Shown: piece by piece, positions 1 through 11,010 of the stretch
Numbering within the stretch: position 1 is the first letter of the stretch
How the letters are laid out: each line of letters begins with the position of its first letter
From: Closterium sp. Naga37s-1
Lineage: Eukaryota; Streptophyta; Zygnematophyceae; Desmidiales; Closteriaceae
Assembly (NCBI GenBank): GCA_947471745.1
Contig: CANJKZ010000955.1
Coordinates: 2,105,501 to 2,169,500, forward strand
Direction of reading: 5' to 3'
DNA length: 64,000 nt
The notes under the pieces: model-generated
What the model was told of the DNA's origin: nothing
The model's database searches: none
Seen by the model: the letters and a program-made list of their open reading frames with translations, nothing else
Translations under genes and position numbers: made by a program

Positions 1-285
1 AAACCAAGATGAAGAAGCGGGATGGTGTTGCTCGGATGAAGAGGCTGGGGTCAGAGGTGGATGGGTGAAAGTCGAGGGACCCTAAGGTGCTCTTGAGCTT
101 GTTGTGCCATTCCCGGGGTGCTTGCTTGAGGCCATAGACTGATCGATTCAGCTTCCATACAGTGCCTGGTGGAAAAGGAGCTGGAAATCCTTCGGGCCGC
201 TCCATGTAGATTTCCTCTCGAAGGATCCCTTGCAGAAACGCAGAGGACACATCCATGCAGTCAACCTCCATGTCATCAGCAAGGT
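1..285 (-). pseudogene. Ty1/copia reverse transcriptase fragment
   Basis: The reverse complement translates to the N-terminal part of a copia reverse transcriptase (RVT_2): a DVSSAFLQG motif, then an EEIYMERPEGF stretch, then SVYGLKQAPREWH. These are landmark blocks of copia RT around the first catalytic Asp. The reading frame enters from the left edge of the window and the similarity stops near 285, so no YVDD box or other pol domain is present here. It is a truncated retroelement remnant and is not expected to be active. The adjacent sequence to about 630 ends in a TAACA plus primer-site-like motif that belongs to a different, plus-strand element. Confidence 0.8.
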
Positions 286-620
286 TCTGAGAGGATATTT
301 TTGAACACGATCGGAATCGTCCACCATGGTGGGAAAATTGGCGAGGCAGATAGAGGTGAGCTCACGAAGGACGGCGATAATGCTGATAGGACTCTAGGAC
401 TAAAAGAGCTTAGTGGCGTAGCCAAGAATTGCCTTGTCATAACGCATTTGAGACAGCAGAGGAAGGAGAGTGGGTAAGCAAGTATGACCTGGTGGGCGTG
501 TGCATTTGTGTAGAAAAAACAGAAGCTGTTGCTTGAAAGGCTTGAAAAAGGAGCAGTAAAGAAAAAAACGAAATGAATACTACTGGCAAAATATGAGCTC
601 AAGGCTCTTTAAGTACATCA

Positions 621-642
621 AGTTCTAACATGGTATCAGATC
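621..642 (+). other. LTR end plus Met-tRNA-type primer binding site
   Basis: TTCTAACA at 623-630 is followed directly by TGGTATCAGATC. That is the usual plant copia arrangement of an LTR ending in CA next to a primer site matching initiator Met-tRNA. The matching LTR start and internal genes were not identified, so this is the left edge of a decayed plus-strand LTR element. Confidence 0.5.
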
Positions 643-837
643 TCTTCAAACGCACACGCGTATCGTGATCCTCCTATCTCTGCGGACTCTTGTCCTGAAT
701 TCTTCGGCGTAGCCGCCATCAATTCCGTCGCCGGCGATTCGCGACATTTGTGGCCGGAAACTTTCCCGCGCCACTCTCCCTACACTCTCGACAACTTCCG
801 CGACTTCTTTGGTAAGCGCATCATCGGCACTTTCACT

Positions 838-1049
838 TAGGGATGAGCAAGGGGCAAACACGAACGTGTTCGCGTTTGCCCCAGCTCGAACACTGCCGTT
901 CGGCGAACCGAACACTGTTCGGTTCGCCGAACACCTTTTACAAAAAAGGGTGTTCGATGTTCGCCTGTGAGGGCGAACATCTTGCATGCTAAGGCGAACA
1001 CGAACGTGTTGGGGGCGAACACGTTCGTGTTCGCCCCTGGGCATCCTTT
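838..1049. mobile_element. hAT-like MITE, CGAAC palindrome family, copy 1
   Basis: A block of about 210 bp starts TAGGGATGAGCAAGGGGC and ends in an imperfect reverse complement (GCCCCTGGGCATCC). It is built largely of alternating CGAAC and GTTCG words that can fold back on themselves. The TAGGGATG terminus is typical of hAT-type non-autonomous elements, and the same ends occur in the copy at 3474-3806, where an 8-bp target duplication is clear. Short open frames inside are by-products of the palindrome and are not genes. Confidence 0.55.
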
Positions 1050-1576
1050 GTTACGCTCAAAATACGCAACGGCGGGCAGGGGAATTGCGGGAAATTGGGC
1101 CGGATCTGCATTTTGCGAGATCTAGTTACGGATCCATAGTTTTTTTAATCCAGCTCGCCACCTGGATTTCCCCTCACGTAAGGCGAAACACTCTCCCCGT
1201 TCTATATCTACGAAAGTTGCGATTGCTCGCCAACCCCCCACAACCCCCCAACTCACAAAATATGTGAACGCTATTCCTCTCAATCCCATGCATACGAAAT
1301 TTGCGAATGCTTACCGTCAACCCTCAACTTACGAGATTCTGCGGTATCCCTGTCTAATCTTTTCCCGAAATCCTAAATCTCGCATACCCATGTCTAGACA
1401 GACTAACCTACGGTAACTACTTAATTACGCTAAGTCCTAATGAGGTGATAACGGCGTGATGTGTGGGGGGCGTGGTAGTAATGGCTGCTGCTGAATAGTG
1501 CGACTAAGTTTGAGCTCAGATTTGAGCTCAAACAGAATGTCCCGCAACGTAAATTGTAGATCGCGGGACAGTCGCG

Positions 1577-1775
1577 TCGAACACATTCGTGTTCGTTTTT
1601 GCCCCGAAACGAGCACGAACGCGTTCGTGTTCGACGCGGCTCGGCAGAAGTAGCGGGGCGAACACCGAACATGTTCGGGCGAACACCGAACACATTCGCC
1701 CCGAACGAATTAGGCAAAAAAAAAAAAGTTCGGTTCGCCTCAACATGTTCGAGGCGAACCGAACAGGTGTTCGAG
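1577..1775. repeat. CGAAC/GTTCG palindromic repeat, copy 2
   Basis: The block contains the same CGAACAC...GTGTTCG vocabulary as the element at 838, plus a poly-A run at about 1717-1728 between two inverted CGAACC/GGTTCG arms. Clear terminal repeats or target duplications were not found, so it may be a decayed or internally rearranged member of the family. Confidence 0.5.
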
Positions 1776-1836
1776 ATTTTGCTCAAGCCTACTTTCACTA
1801 ATCGCGTTTTAACCCTAAAAATCGTTCCCGCCAATT

Positions 1837-2042
1837 CTTCTCGTCGGGCCGTCGCCCGTCGCCCGTCGCCCTGCAGCTTCTCGTCGGGCCGTCGACCGTC
1901 GCCCTGCAGCTTCTCATCGGGCCGCCGCCCGTCGCCCTGCAGGTTCTCGTCGGGCCGCCGCCCGTCGCCCTGCAGCTTCTCGTCGGGCTGTCGCCCGTCG
2001 CCCCGCAGCGTCACCTTCGGGCTGCCGCCCGTCGCCCCGCAT
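1837..2042. repeat. 33-bp GC-rich tandem repeat, about 5-6 units
   Basis: Consecutive units begin TTCTCGTCGGGC and end CGTCGCCCTGCAG. The regular unit is 33 bp; the first unit is slightly longer and the last one diverged. The CCGTCGCCC core resembles the much longer leader repeat of the copia element at 55.1-56.2 kb, so this may be the leader of a lost LTR element. The rest of 2043-3380 shows no gene that can be supported. Confidence 0.7.
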
Positions 2043-3384
2043 CGGCACTCCCATCGTCCCGCAGCTGAACAGGTGCAGCCACGCAGCTGAGCAGCCGTGT
2101 AGCAGCGAAGCCGCGAAGCTGAGGGACAGGGCCGGGGGGGATCTGGGTTAGCAGTTAATCGATAGTTCTGAAATCGGCGTTTCCTTCAAATTCTCCTTCG
2201 AAAACCCTAAACCTCAATATTCTCTTTCGTAAATTCTTAACCTTAAGCTCTTCAAATTCTCCTTCGGAAACCCGAAACCTCAAGTTCCTATCGGTGACTT
2301 AAGAGCGGCGCTTCGCGCGAAACACAAAGCAGGTCTTCATCATGGCCTTCACCTCGTCCGTGAGCTCATTACTAATGTATGGATTCTAAGCTCAAGTTCC
2401 AACAGGACCTTCAAAGTGGGTATGGAAGCGCTTCCTCAAGTAGATCCGCAACTCCATGGATTGGAAACGCGAATTCCGAGCTAGAGCCGCCCCAAAGTTG
2501 GGTAACGTGCTGAGGTTCCCCAAAGCCGAACTTGGGCTGCCTAGCACGTGATGAAACCATTCGGGGAGCAACAACCTATAACTAATGTAACTCAACCCCT
2601 AATTCGTACACAACTATAATGTGCACGGATACACTAGCGGACTAAACCTCCAACAAAGTTCAAGAACAATAGGTACTCAGCAACAGTTCGACCTGAACAT
2701 ATTCGGGTGTTCGAGGTTCGAAGTTCAGAATCTTTATTTCATGGTTACGCTACTCTAGATGAACCACCTACTTTGCCTAGGACATTGCGCTCTTAATGAC
2801 GGCATTCCTTTACGATTGTACAAAACTATGAATCTGACTATGATAAATGGGGTCCAAAAACGAACCTGTTTGAGTTCGAGTCGAACACCTTAGTGTTTGA
2901 ATAAACCCACCACTATTCGACCTATGTTCGAAAAAACGCTCGGGGTCAAGAAGGGGATCACGTTTGTACGTGCACGTATATATGGCAAAACGTGATACGC
3001 TCTAGTAGCCGTCCCCAAAAACCCTTTTTTTTTTCCATGTTTGTCCAGAACAACCAGTCTGGACTCAAATGTCGATGCAACCGTTTTTTCCTTAGCCAGT
3101 AACACACAACCTCACAAGCAGCTGACTGCTATTAGCAACAGGGTTGCAGATCTGGTATTCCGCCGCCAGATTCATTCGAAACCAGTGTCGGTTTTACACA
3201 AATCATCTGCACCGTCACCCTGAGGCTTTTTTCCCCCTGCCCATTTTTTTTTACCCTGACCGACACTCCGTATTTAAAGCGTATTGAAGCTTCCGAAGTG
3301 AGGCATATCACATATGTACAGGTGCGTAGAGTACATGCACGTACGATACGCAAAACACGTATTTTCCAACATACTATTCAATCA

Positions 3385-3910
3385 CACACTCAAAATTTGG
3401 CCCGGTTGGGTCGGGTCGGGCCGACCTTTCTGAAACGCTGACCCAGCCGAGTCGGATCGGGTATACACGGCCGTAGACATGGGCACAAAGGCGAACACCT
3501 ATTCGGTTCGCCTCGAACTTAAATTGTTCGCCAAACAGTGTTCGAGGTTCGCCCGAACACGTTCGTGTTCGGGCCGCTGCTACAATTTTCCCCGCGACAA
3601 ACACGAACGTGTTCGAGGTTCGCCCGGACACGCCTTCACAGGCGAACGGCGAACACCTGTTTTTGCTTAAAGTGTTCGCCGAACCGAACAGAGTTCGCCG
3701 AACCGAACAGAGTTCGCCGAACCGAACAGTGTTCGGTTCGGCAAAGGGATGTGTTCGTGTAGGGGCGAACACGAACATGTTCGTGTTCGCCCCTTGCTCA
3801 TCCCTACACGGCCGGGTCAGGTTGACCCGAGACCCGATTCTTGAAATCGGGCCGGGACGGGTCGGGTCATGATCCTATATTGACCCGGATCGAAATCGGG
3901 TAATTTTCTA
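3385..3910. repeat. GGGTC/GACCC-rich repeat hosting a nested MITE
   Basis: The flanks 3395-3473 and 3807-3905 are rich in GGTCGGGTC and its complement and read as one element split by the MITE at 3474-3806. A second GGGTC-rich block lies at about 4330-4800. Such degenerate GGGTC words are common in plant non-autonomous DNA elements. The family is not identified here. Confidence 0.5.
3474..3806. mobile_element. hAT-type MITE with 8-bp target duplication
   Basis: The element is 333 bp, begins TAGACATGGGCACAAAGGCG and ends CGCCCCTTGCTCATCCCTA. The termini are imperfect inverted repeats of each other. CACGGCCG occurs immediately outside both ends (3466-3473 and 3807-3814), an exact 8-bp target-site duplication. 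An 8-bp duplication with a TAGGGATG terminus is diagnostic of the hAT superfamily. There is no transposase, so it is non-autonomous. The interior is a set of CGAAC/GTTCG inverted words. Confidence 0.8.
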
Positions 3911-3929
3911 AACATCGGATCAGTCCCGC

Positions 3930-4320
3930 CTGTTGGGTTGGGAGCTAAACTAGCCGTCAAACAGCTATCGGCTGGAGGGTGTCAGCTATGGCTGGAAGGT
4001 GTTGGTAGGGTTAGGCGTATCGCAATGTCAAAATCTGTGAAATTGTATGGGGGGTTGGGTTTTGTAGATCCAGTGCTGTGACGAGTGGTAAATGATGGCG
4101 AATTGGTTGAGATTTTGTATTCCAACAGGTTTGACGGGGAGGAGAGAGTGCCAGGCTTTCCTCACTCAGTTAGCGGCGATCACATTAGGGTTGCGCAGTC
4201 GCCAATCTGTGCAGATCGGCGTGCGAAATTGCTGATTTGTGCAGATCGACTGGCAAAATCGCCAATGTGCGCAGGTGGACGGGAAAAAATGTCAATCTGC
4301 GCAGAGCGCGGATGATAACT
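3930..4320. repeat. Dispersed repeat, copy A (second copy in kinase intron)
   Basis: This stretch and 13037-13330 share an ordered set of short blocks, including AACTAGCCG, TGTAGAT next to GTTGGG, GAGTGGTAA-like and TTTCTCACTCA, and both end in GCGCAGAGCGCGG. They are in the same orientation and clearly diverged. No coding potential was seen. It looks like an old unclassified mobile repeat. Confidence 0.55.
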
Positions 4321-4981
4321 GATATTTTTGTACCCGACCGACCCAGGGGCGGGTCAGACCTGACCCGATCCTTCAAGGCCGGGTCCGGTCAGGGTTTTCG
4401 AAACCTCGGCTCGGTAAGACCCGACCCGACCTGACCCGGAAACCCGCCTGGCCCGGCCAGATTGTGTCGGGTCGAGGCGGGTCGGGTCGGTTGCTCATTT
4501 CGCGTCGAGTGTGCCCTTTCGAAAAAAAATGTTCGAGTCCGACAGTTCGAGCTCGGTTCGACAGTGACGGATGTTCCACTTAGTTCGACTCAAACATATT
4601 CGAGTTCGACCGTTCCTCATGTCTACTTTGATGTTCCCAACCCATCTCAGATCGGGTCGTTCGAGGTACGCGGATCGACCCAACCTGGCTGGAAATGCAA
4701 GAATCGGGTTACGGGTGGACCTAACCCGGCCGGGTATTCCCAAGCCGACCCTGTCGGGTCGTCGTTTGAAAAGGGTCGACACGACCCGACCTGGCTGGGC
4801 ACTATCCGTGCCTAACACAATGACAGCCACCTGGCACCAGGACTAAATCTTGTCGTTCCCAAGCCCATGCCTTGCTAAGAGAGTTTACGGCTCTTGTTTC
4901 ATGCTCATTGTCATTCTGTAGTCAACTGCTGGGTTTTCAAGTCAACTCAAATCAAAGGTCACCCCGGGCCCGGGTGCACAG

Positions 4982-5053
4982 ATCTTTGTCTCACAACCAA
5001 CTAAGTGGGTCCATTCCAGCCAGCTTTGGCACATTCACATCACTATGGCATCT
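4982..5053 (+). CDS. LRR exon of receptor-like kinase (24-residue repeat)
   Basis: A 72-bp exon is bounded by an AG acceptor (ends 4981) and a GTAAGC donor (starts 5054). It encodes SLSHNQLSGSIPASFGTF and a few more residues, a canonical plant leucine-rich repeat with the N-x-L-S-G-x-I-P core. Seventy-two bp is exactly one 24-residue repeat, the exon size used by several plant LRR receptor kinase subfamilies. It would form part of the extracellular ligand-binding solenoid of the kinase gene that continues to 15233. Upstream LRR exons, signal peptide and start codon were not found, since the sequence before it is transposon debris. The gene's 5' end is therefore missing or unrecognised. Confidence 0.7.
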
Positions 5054-5146
5054 GTAAGCACGGTGCATTGAAACAGGTATGAGAGCATGGGTCATGGATG
5101 GGGGCATGAGTTATAGATGAAGCCATGGGTCATGTATGGGGGAGAA

Positions 5147-5178
<32 letters not shown>

Positions 5179-5860
5179 GCGTGCCATTGCATGATGGGTC
5201 ATGAACGTAAATCCTCAAGCATGCCTACAGGCCCTAAACGATCAAGACGTTTCATTCAGGCGCCCCAAAGTTTGTCATTAAGTCTCATAGAGCAGAATAC
5301 CGCACCATTTATGCTGCGAGTCGCAGAGGTTGTGTGCGTTACAGAATTACGTGTATTACAGAATCACGTGCATTGCAGAATTACTGCGGTACAGAATCAC
5401 ATGCGCGCATACAGTCCAACACTAGTGCAACAATATGCTTCCCGCAGTGCTAGGCGTGGGCGAATGCTGTCAATGATGCGGGAAAAAGTTAGCCGCTAAT
5501 TACTGAGCTAAAAGCAGTGAGGTTCAGCAGGTAGGCATGATTAGGCCAGTGCCATAGGCACACAACATGTCCTTGGTGTGCCTCCTGAAAACCAAACTTC
5601 TTGCTAATGGACTTGCTTGAACTGTGCTGGCTGGCTGGACGGCTGGCTGGCTGGATTGCTGCTCCGTTTGGAAGGTGTGGATACATAGACAGACTACTGC
5701 ACGCTAGAATCCCTCAATAGAAAGGGCACGTGAGTGGTCGCACTATTTTTTACCGACTTGAGAGCATGTTCGTGAGTCCCCTTTTGGGATGCTTCAAATG
5801 TTTATGAGAATTGTCAATTGCGTCTGGTTGTTTGTTTTATCCCAATTTGTATGGCTTCAG

Positions 5861-5923
5861 GGAACTCCAGGAGAACCAGCTAAGTGGGGCAATTTCATTG
5901 AACCTGGACAAACTCAGCATACA
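5861..5923 (+). CDS. Second LRR exon, possibly degenerate
   Basis: After an acceptor (CTTCAG ending 5860) the phase matching the first LRR exon reads LQENQLSGAISLNLDKLSIQ, again an LRR with the N-x-L-S-G core. The 3' end is uncertain. A weak donor (GTGGCT) at 5924 would give 63 bp instead of 72, and other GT sites lie a few bases on. The shortened length and weak donor suggest that this exon has decayed or that splicing differs. About 350 bp of sequence without recognisable coding potential follows before the minisatellite. Confidence 0.5.
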
Positions 5924-6271
5924 GTGGCTGTGGGTTTTGCACTCCCTTTTCCGTTTTTTCATGAAAAAAACTATTGTTTTACCGTAATTCGATCACGCGT
6001 TGTGGAGCAATATCGCCCACAGCTCTCATCCTGGTTTTCAAGTATTTTTTTGCTGGAGGGAGGGAGGGAGGGAGAGAGGGAGGGGATTAGCCAATTGACT
6101 TTTGCACACTGCCCCCTGCCCCCTGCCTTTTAAATTCACCTCTTCATAAGGGCGTCAAGGGCTCTCTATTCTCCATTCTTCAGTTTTGTTTCCATTTTTG
6201 GCGGCTCTCGATGGCGGCCTTCGGCCACGTGTTGGCTGTGGCAAGACACAATTCCAATGGGAGATTGTGTA

Positions 6272-9200
6272 ACAGCAGATGATGCAAGAGCAGATGATGC
6301 AAGAGCAGATGATGCAAGAGCAGATGATGCAAGAGCAGATGATGCAAGAGCAGATGATGCAAGAGCAGATGATGCAAGAGCAGATGATGCAAGAGCAGAT
6401 GATGCAAGAGCAGATGATGCAAGAGCAGATGATGCAAGAGCAGATGATGCAAGAGCAGATGATGCAACAGCAGATGATGCAAGAGCAGATGATGCAAGAG
6501 CAGATGATGCAAGAGCAGATGATGCAAGAGCAGATGATGCAAGAGCAGATGATGCAAGAGCAGATGATGCAAGAGCAGATGATGCAAGAGCAGATGATGC
6601 AAGAGCAGATGATGCAAGAGAAGATGATGCAACAGCAGATGATGCAACAGCAGATGATGCAAGAGCAGATGATGCAAGAGCAGATGATGCAACAGCAGAT
6701 GATGCAACAGCAGATGATGCAAGAGCAGATGATGCAACAGCAGATGATGCAAGAGCAGATGATGCAAGAGCAGATGATGCAAGAGCAGATGATGCAAGAG
6801 CAGATGATGCAAGAGCAGATGATGCAAGAGCAGATGATGCAAGAGCAGATGATGCAAGAGCAGATGATGCAAGAGCAGATGATGCAAGAGCAGATGATGC
6901 AACAGCAGATGATGCAACAGCAGATGATGCAAGAGCAGATGATGCAAGAGCAGATGATGCAAGAGCAGATGATGCAAGAGCAGATGATGCAAGAGCAGAT
7001 GATGCAAGAGCAGATGATGCAAGAGCAGATGATGCAAGAGCAGATGATGCAACAGCAGATGATGCAACAGCAGATGATGCAAGACCAGATGATGCAACAG
7101 CAGATGATGCAAGAGCAGATGATGCAAGAGCAGATGATGCAAGAGCAGATGATGCAAGAGCAGATGATGCAACAGCAGATGATGCAACAGCAGATGATGC
7201 AAGAGCAGATGATGCAACAGCAGATGATGCAACAGCAGATGATGCAAGAGCAGATGATGCAACAGCAGATGATGCAAGAGCAGATGATGCAAGAGCAGAT
7301 GATGCAAGAGCAGATGATGCAAGAGCAGATGATGCAAGAGCAGATGATGCAAGAGCAGATGATGCAAGAGCAGATGATGCAAGAGCAGATGATGCAAGAG
7401 CAGATGATGCAAGAGCAGATGATGCAACAGCAGATGATGCAAAAGCAGATGATGCAAGAGCAGATGATGCAACAGCAGATGATGCAAGAGCAGATGATGC
7501 AAGAGCAGATGATGCAAGAGCAGATGATGCAAGAGCAGATGATGCAAGAGCAGATGATGCAAGAGCAGATGATGCAAGAGCAGATGATGCAACAGCAGAT
7601 GATGCAACAGCAGATGATGCAAGAGCAGATGATGCAACAGCAGATGATGCAAGAGCAGATGATGCAAGAGCAGATGATGCAAGAGCAGATGATGCAAGAG
7701 CAGATGATGCAAGAGCAGATGATGCAAGAGCAGATGATGCAAGAGCAGATGATGCAAGAGCAGATGATGCAAGAGCAGATGATGCAACAGCAGATGATGC
7801 AACAGCAGATGATGCAAGAGCAGATGATGCAACAGCAGATGATGCAACAGCAGATGATGCAAGAGCAGATGATGCAACAGCAGATGATGCAACAGCAGAT
7901 GATGCAAGAGCAGATGATGCAAGAGCAGATGATGCAAGAGCAGATGATGCAAGAGCAGATGATGCAAGAGCAGATGATGCAAGAGCAGATGATGCAAGAG
8001 CAGATGATGCAACAGCAGATGATGCAAGAGCAGATGATGCAAGAGCAGATGATGCAACAGCAGATGATGCAACAGCAGATGATGCAAGAGATGATGATGC
8101 AAGAGCAGATGATGCAAGAGCAGATGATGCAAGAGCAGATGATGCAAGAGCAGATGATGCAAGAGCAGATGTTGCAACAGCAGATGATGCAACAGCAGAT
8201 GATGCAAGAGCAGATGATGCAAGAGCAGATGATGCAACAGCAGATGATGCAACAGCAGATGATGCAAGAGCAGATGATGCAAGAGCAGATGAAGCAACAG
8301 CAGATGATGCAAGATTAGATGATGCAAGAGCAGATGATGCAAGAGCAGATGATGCAAGAGCAGATGATGCAAGAGCAGATGATGCAAGAGCAGATGATGC
8401 AAGAGCAGATGATGCAAGAGCAGATGATGCAAGAGCAGATGATGCAACAGCAGATGATGCAACAGCAGATGATGCAACAGCAGATGATGCAAGAGCAGAT
8501 GATGCAAGAGCAGATGATGCAAGAGTAGATGATGCAAGAGCAGATGATGCAACAGTAGATGATGCAACAGCAGATGATGCAAGACCAGATGATGCAAGAG
8601 CAGATGATGCAAGAGCAGATGATGCAAGAGCAGATGATGCAAGAGCAGATGATGCAAGAGCAGATGATGCAACAGCAGATGATGCAACAGCAGATGATGC
8701 AAGAGCAGATGATGCAAGAGCAGATGATGCAACAGCAGATGATGCAACAGCAGATGATGCAACAGCAGATGATGCAAGAGCAGATGATGCAAGAGCAGAT
8801 GATGCAAGAGCAGATGATGCAAGAGCAGATGATGCAAGAGCAGATGATGCAAGAGCAGATGATGCAAGAGCAGATGATGCAAGAGCAGATGATGCAACAG
8901 CAGATGATGCAACAGCAGATGATGCAAGAGCAGATGATGCAACAGCAGATGATGCAACAGCAGATGATGCAAGAGCAGATGATGCAAGAGCAGATGATGC
9001 AAGAGCAGATGATGCAAGAGCAGATGATGCAAGAGCAGATGATGCAACAGCAGATGATGCAACAGCAGATGATGCAAGAGCAGATGATGCAACAGCAGAT
9101 GATGCAACAGCAGATGATGCAAGAGCAGATGATGCAAGAGCAGATGATGCAAGAGCAGATGATGCAAGAGCAGATGATGCAAGAGCAGATGATGCAAGAG

Positions 9201-9775
9201 CAGATGATGCAAGAGCAGATGATGCAAGAGCAGATGATGCAAGAGCAGATGATGCAACAGCAGATGATGCAACAGCAGATGATGCAAGAGCAGATGATGC
9301 AACAGCAGATGATGCAAGAGCAGATGATGCAAGAGCAGATGATGCAAGAGCAGATGATGCAAGAGCAGATGATGCAAGAGCAGATGATGCAAGAGCAGAT
9401 GATGCAAGAGCAGATGATGCAAGAGCAGATGATGCAAGAGCAGATGATGCAACAGCAGATGATGCAAGAGCAGATGATGCAAGAGCAGATGATGCAAGAG
9501 CAGATGATGCAACAGCAGATGATGCAACAGCAGATGATGCAACAGCAGATGATGCAACAGCAGATGATGCAAGAGCAGATGATGCAAGAGCAGATGATGC
9601 AAGAGCAGATGATGCAAGAGCAGATGATGCAAGAGCAGATGATGCAAGAGCAGATGATGCAAGAGCAGATGATGCAACAGCAGATGATGCAAGAGCATAT
9701 GATGCAAGAGCAGATGATGCAAGAGCAGATGATGCAAGAGCAGATGATGCAACAGCAGATGATGCAACAGCAGAT
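6272..9775. repeat. 15-bp minisatellite, about 233 units, in a kinase intron
   Basis: A perfect-phase array of GATGATGCAAGAGCA and its main variant GATGATGCAACAGCA, which differ by one G/C, with rare single-base variants (for example at about 8091, 8170, 8314 and 8526). Every unit is 15 bp, so the array is open in five of six frames and creates artificial proteins of up to 1,211 residues. The remaining plus frame has a TGA in every unit. The receptor gene's own frame resumes only after the array, behind a new splice acceptor near 9870, so the array is best read as intronic. Runs of the G variant are punctuated by pairs of the C variant in recurring patterns, a sign of block-wise expansion. 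Confidence 0.95.
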
Positions 9776-9871
9776 TGCGTCCGAGTTTCGAGGTGCCTCA
9801 ATATCTAACTGTTGCCAACTGCATCTTGCACGCTCTGAACTGTTTCTTGAAAACCAGGAATCTGACAGGCA

Positions 9872-10011
9872 ACAGCGGCTTGTGTCCGCCTGACAACAGC
9901 AGCTGCGTGGTGGTGCCACCTGGCTCTGTGCTTTGCTATGCGTGCACATCGTTTTGCCAAACCTGCACGGACCAGCCAGGTGATATTCTGATGACATGCG
10001 GAAGCGTACAG
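9872..10011 (+). CDS. Receptor kinase ectodomain exon, Cys-rich post-LRR region
   Basis: The exon begins after an acceptor (AAACCAG at about 9870) with NLTGNSGLCPPDNSSC, the typical end of a plant LRR solenoid followed by a short Cys-rich segment (CYACTSFCQTC), and ends CGSVQ at 10011 before GTTCGT. The Cys pattern would cap the LRR domain outside the cell. It sits directly after the 3.5-kb minisatellite. Its frame is continuous over the exon and matches neither of the array's open frames. The connection to the next exon is not resolved, because the phases of the most obvious acceptors do not fit. Confidence 0.6.
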
Positions 10012-10475
10012 GTTCGTTGGTAGAGGTATGCACGCCACACGGCCTACAGACGTTGGAGAAACAGGGAGTGCCAAATCTTCCCTGTTTCTCCAAAGCGCAA
10101 CATGATGTCCTGCTGCAATAGGATAGATGTATAACAGCATTGTTCTCATTGCAAGGTTTGGCTGAATATGAACCCAACAAACAACTAGCAGCAGCTGCCT
10201 GACAGCTGTCATCATTGCTTTAGCACACCAAATATTTTCTTCTAGCAACTGGATCTGGATGGTTTGGTTAAGAAAAGAACTCTAAGAAACACTCCCCGGG
10301 GTCAAGGACCAGTGACCATTCAATCCACTACTGTGAATCTTCTTCTGCTTCTACATCTGTATCTGCGCATGCTCGTGCGGCACACGGCGTACTCACATTT
10401 TCCGGTGTTGCCCATGTTGGCCGGCCCGTGGTGGTGCATGCAATGCAATCACGCCTTCAAACGACTCTCCTGCAG

Positions 10476-10712
10476 CCAGCCCTGCCCGTTCCCCCACCAC
10501 CACAACGCCCGCTTCTACCAGCACAAGCCCTTCCAGCCCCAGCGTTAGCCTACCAGCCGAGCAGTCCTTGAACGCCTCTGGAGGTGGCCTGCCAATAGGG
10601 GCCACTATCGGCATCGCTCTTGCTGCTGCATTGCTTCTGCTTCTGCTGGTTGTCGGTGGCGGGTTGCTGCTGTGACGAGGGAAGGGCAAAAAGCAGGAGG
10701 GTGGTTTGAGAG
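10476..10712 (+). pseudogene. Receptor kinase transmembrane exon with in-frame TGA
   Basis: The frame reads a Ser/Thr/Pro-rich stalk, then GGGLPIGATIGIALAAALLL and a further hydrophobic run, a clear membrane helix. TGA follows at 10673-10675, and the frame then continues RGKGKKQEGGLR, the basic cytoplasmic stop-transfer segment expected here. A strong donor (GTGAGA at 10713) leaves phase 1, exactly what the first kinase exon at 11143 needs. The TGA is therefore a nonsense codon inside an otherwise coherent receptor, most simply CGA changed to TGA. If real, translation would give a membrane-anchored receptor without a kinase. UGA followed by C is a comparatively leaky context, so readthrough cannot be excluded. 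The 5' edge of the exon (acceptor CTCCTGCAG) is tentative. Confidence 0.65.
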
Positions 10713-10871
10713 GTGAGAGACTTGGGAATGAATATTCCAAATCGACAACATTGGTTGTGGGAACGTGAGTTGGCATGAGTATGGGTATGTATGTATGTGT
10801 CATGTACGCCTGGGTATGTAACTTCATCCATTACAATGGAGGCTACCTCAATTCCTCTCGGCTGCACTGCC

Positions 10872-11010
10872 TTGTTCCCGTCTCTTCTCTTCTCTGCTCT
10901 TCTCTTCTCTTCTCCTCTCTTCTCTTCTCTTCTCTTCTCTTCTCTTCTCTTCTCTTCTCTTCTCCTCTCTTCTCTTCGCGTCTCCTCTCTTCTCTTCTCG
11001 TCTCTTCTGC
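10872..11010. repeat. TCTCT/TTCTC pyrimidine microsatellite in intron
   Basis: About 140 bp of almost pure C/T on the plus strand, built of TCTCT and TCTCC words, lies in the intron between the transmembrane and first kinase exons. A long homopyrimidine tract of this kind can form triplex DNA and may act as an extended polypyrimidine tract. Open frames across it are repeat artefacts. Confidence 0.85.

Noticed and set aside
838..3870. Several overlapping 60-190 codon ORFs
   Set aside because: They lie on both strands of CGAAC/GTTCG palindromes and GC-rich tandem repeats and share only repeat-coded residues.
5125..5200. Gly-rich ORF across a G run
   Set aside because: Caused by a homopolymer of about thirty G. 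No gene context.
6272..9775. CRISPR array
   Set aside because: The repeat has no unique spacers, the unit is 15 bp, and the context is a eukaryotic intron.
6166..9808. Very long open frames (up to 1,211 codons) of repeated ASSAL, HHLLL, DDARA, MMQEQ or ICSCI peptides
   Set aside because: They are different readings of one 15-bp minisatellite whose unit is a multiple of three. Several overlap on both strands and none continues the receptor frame.
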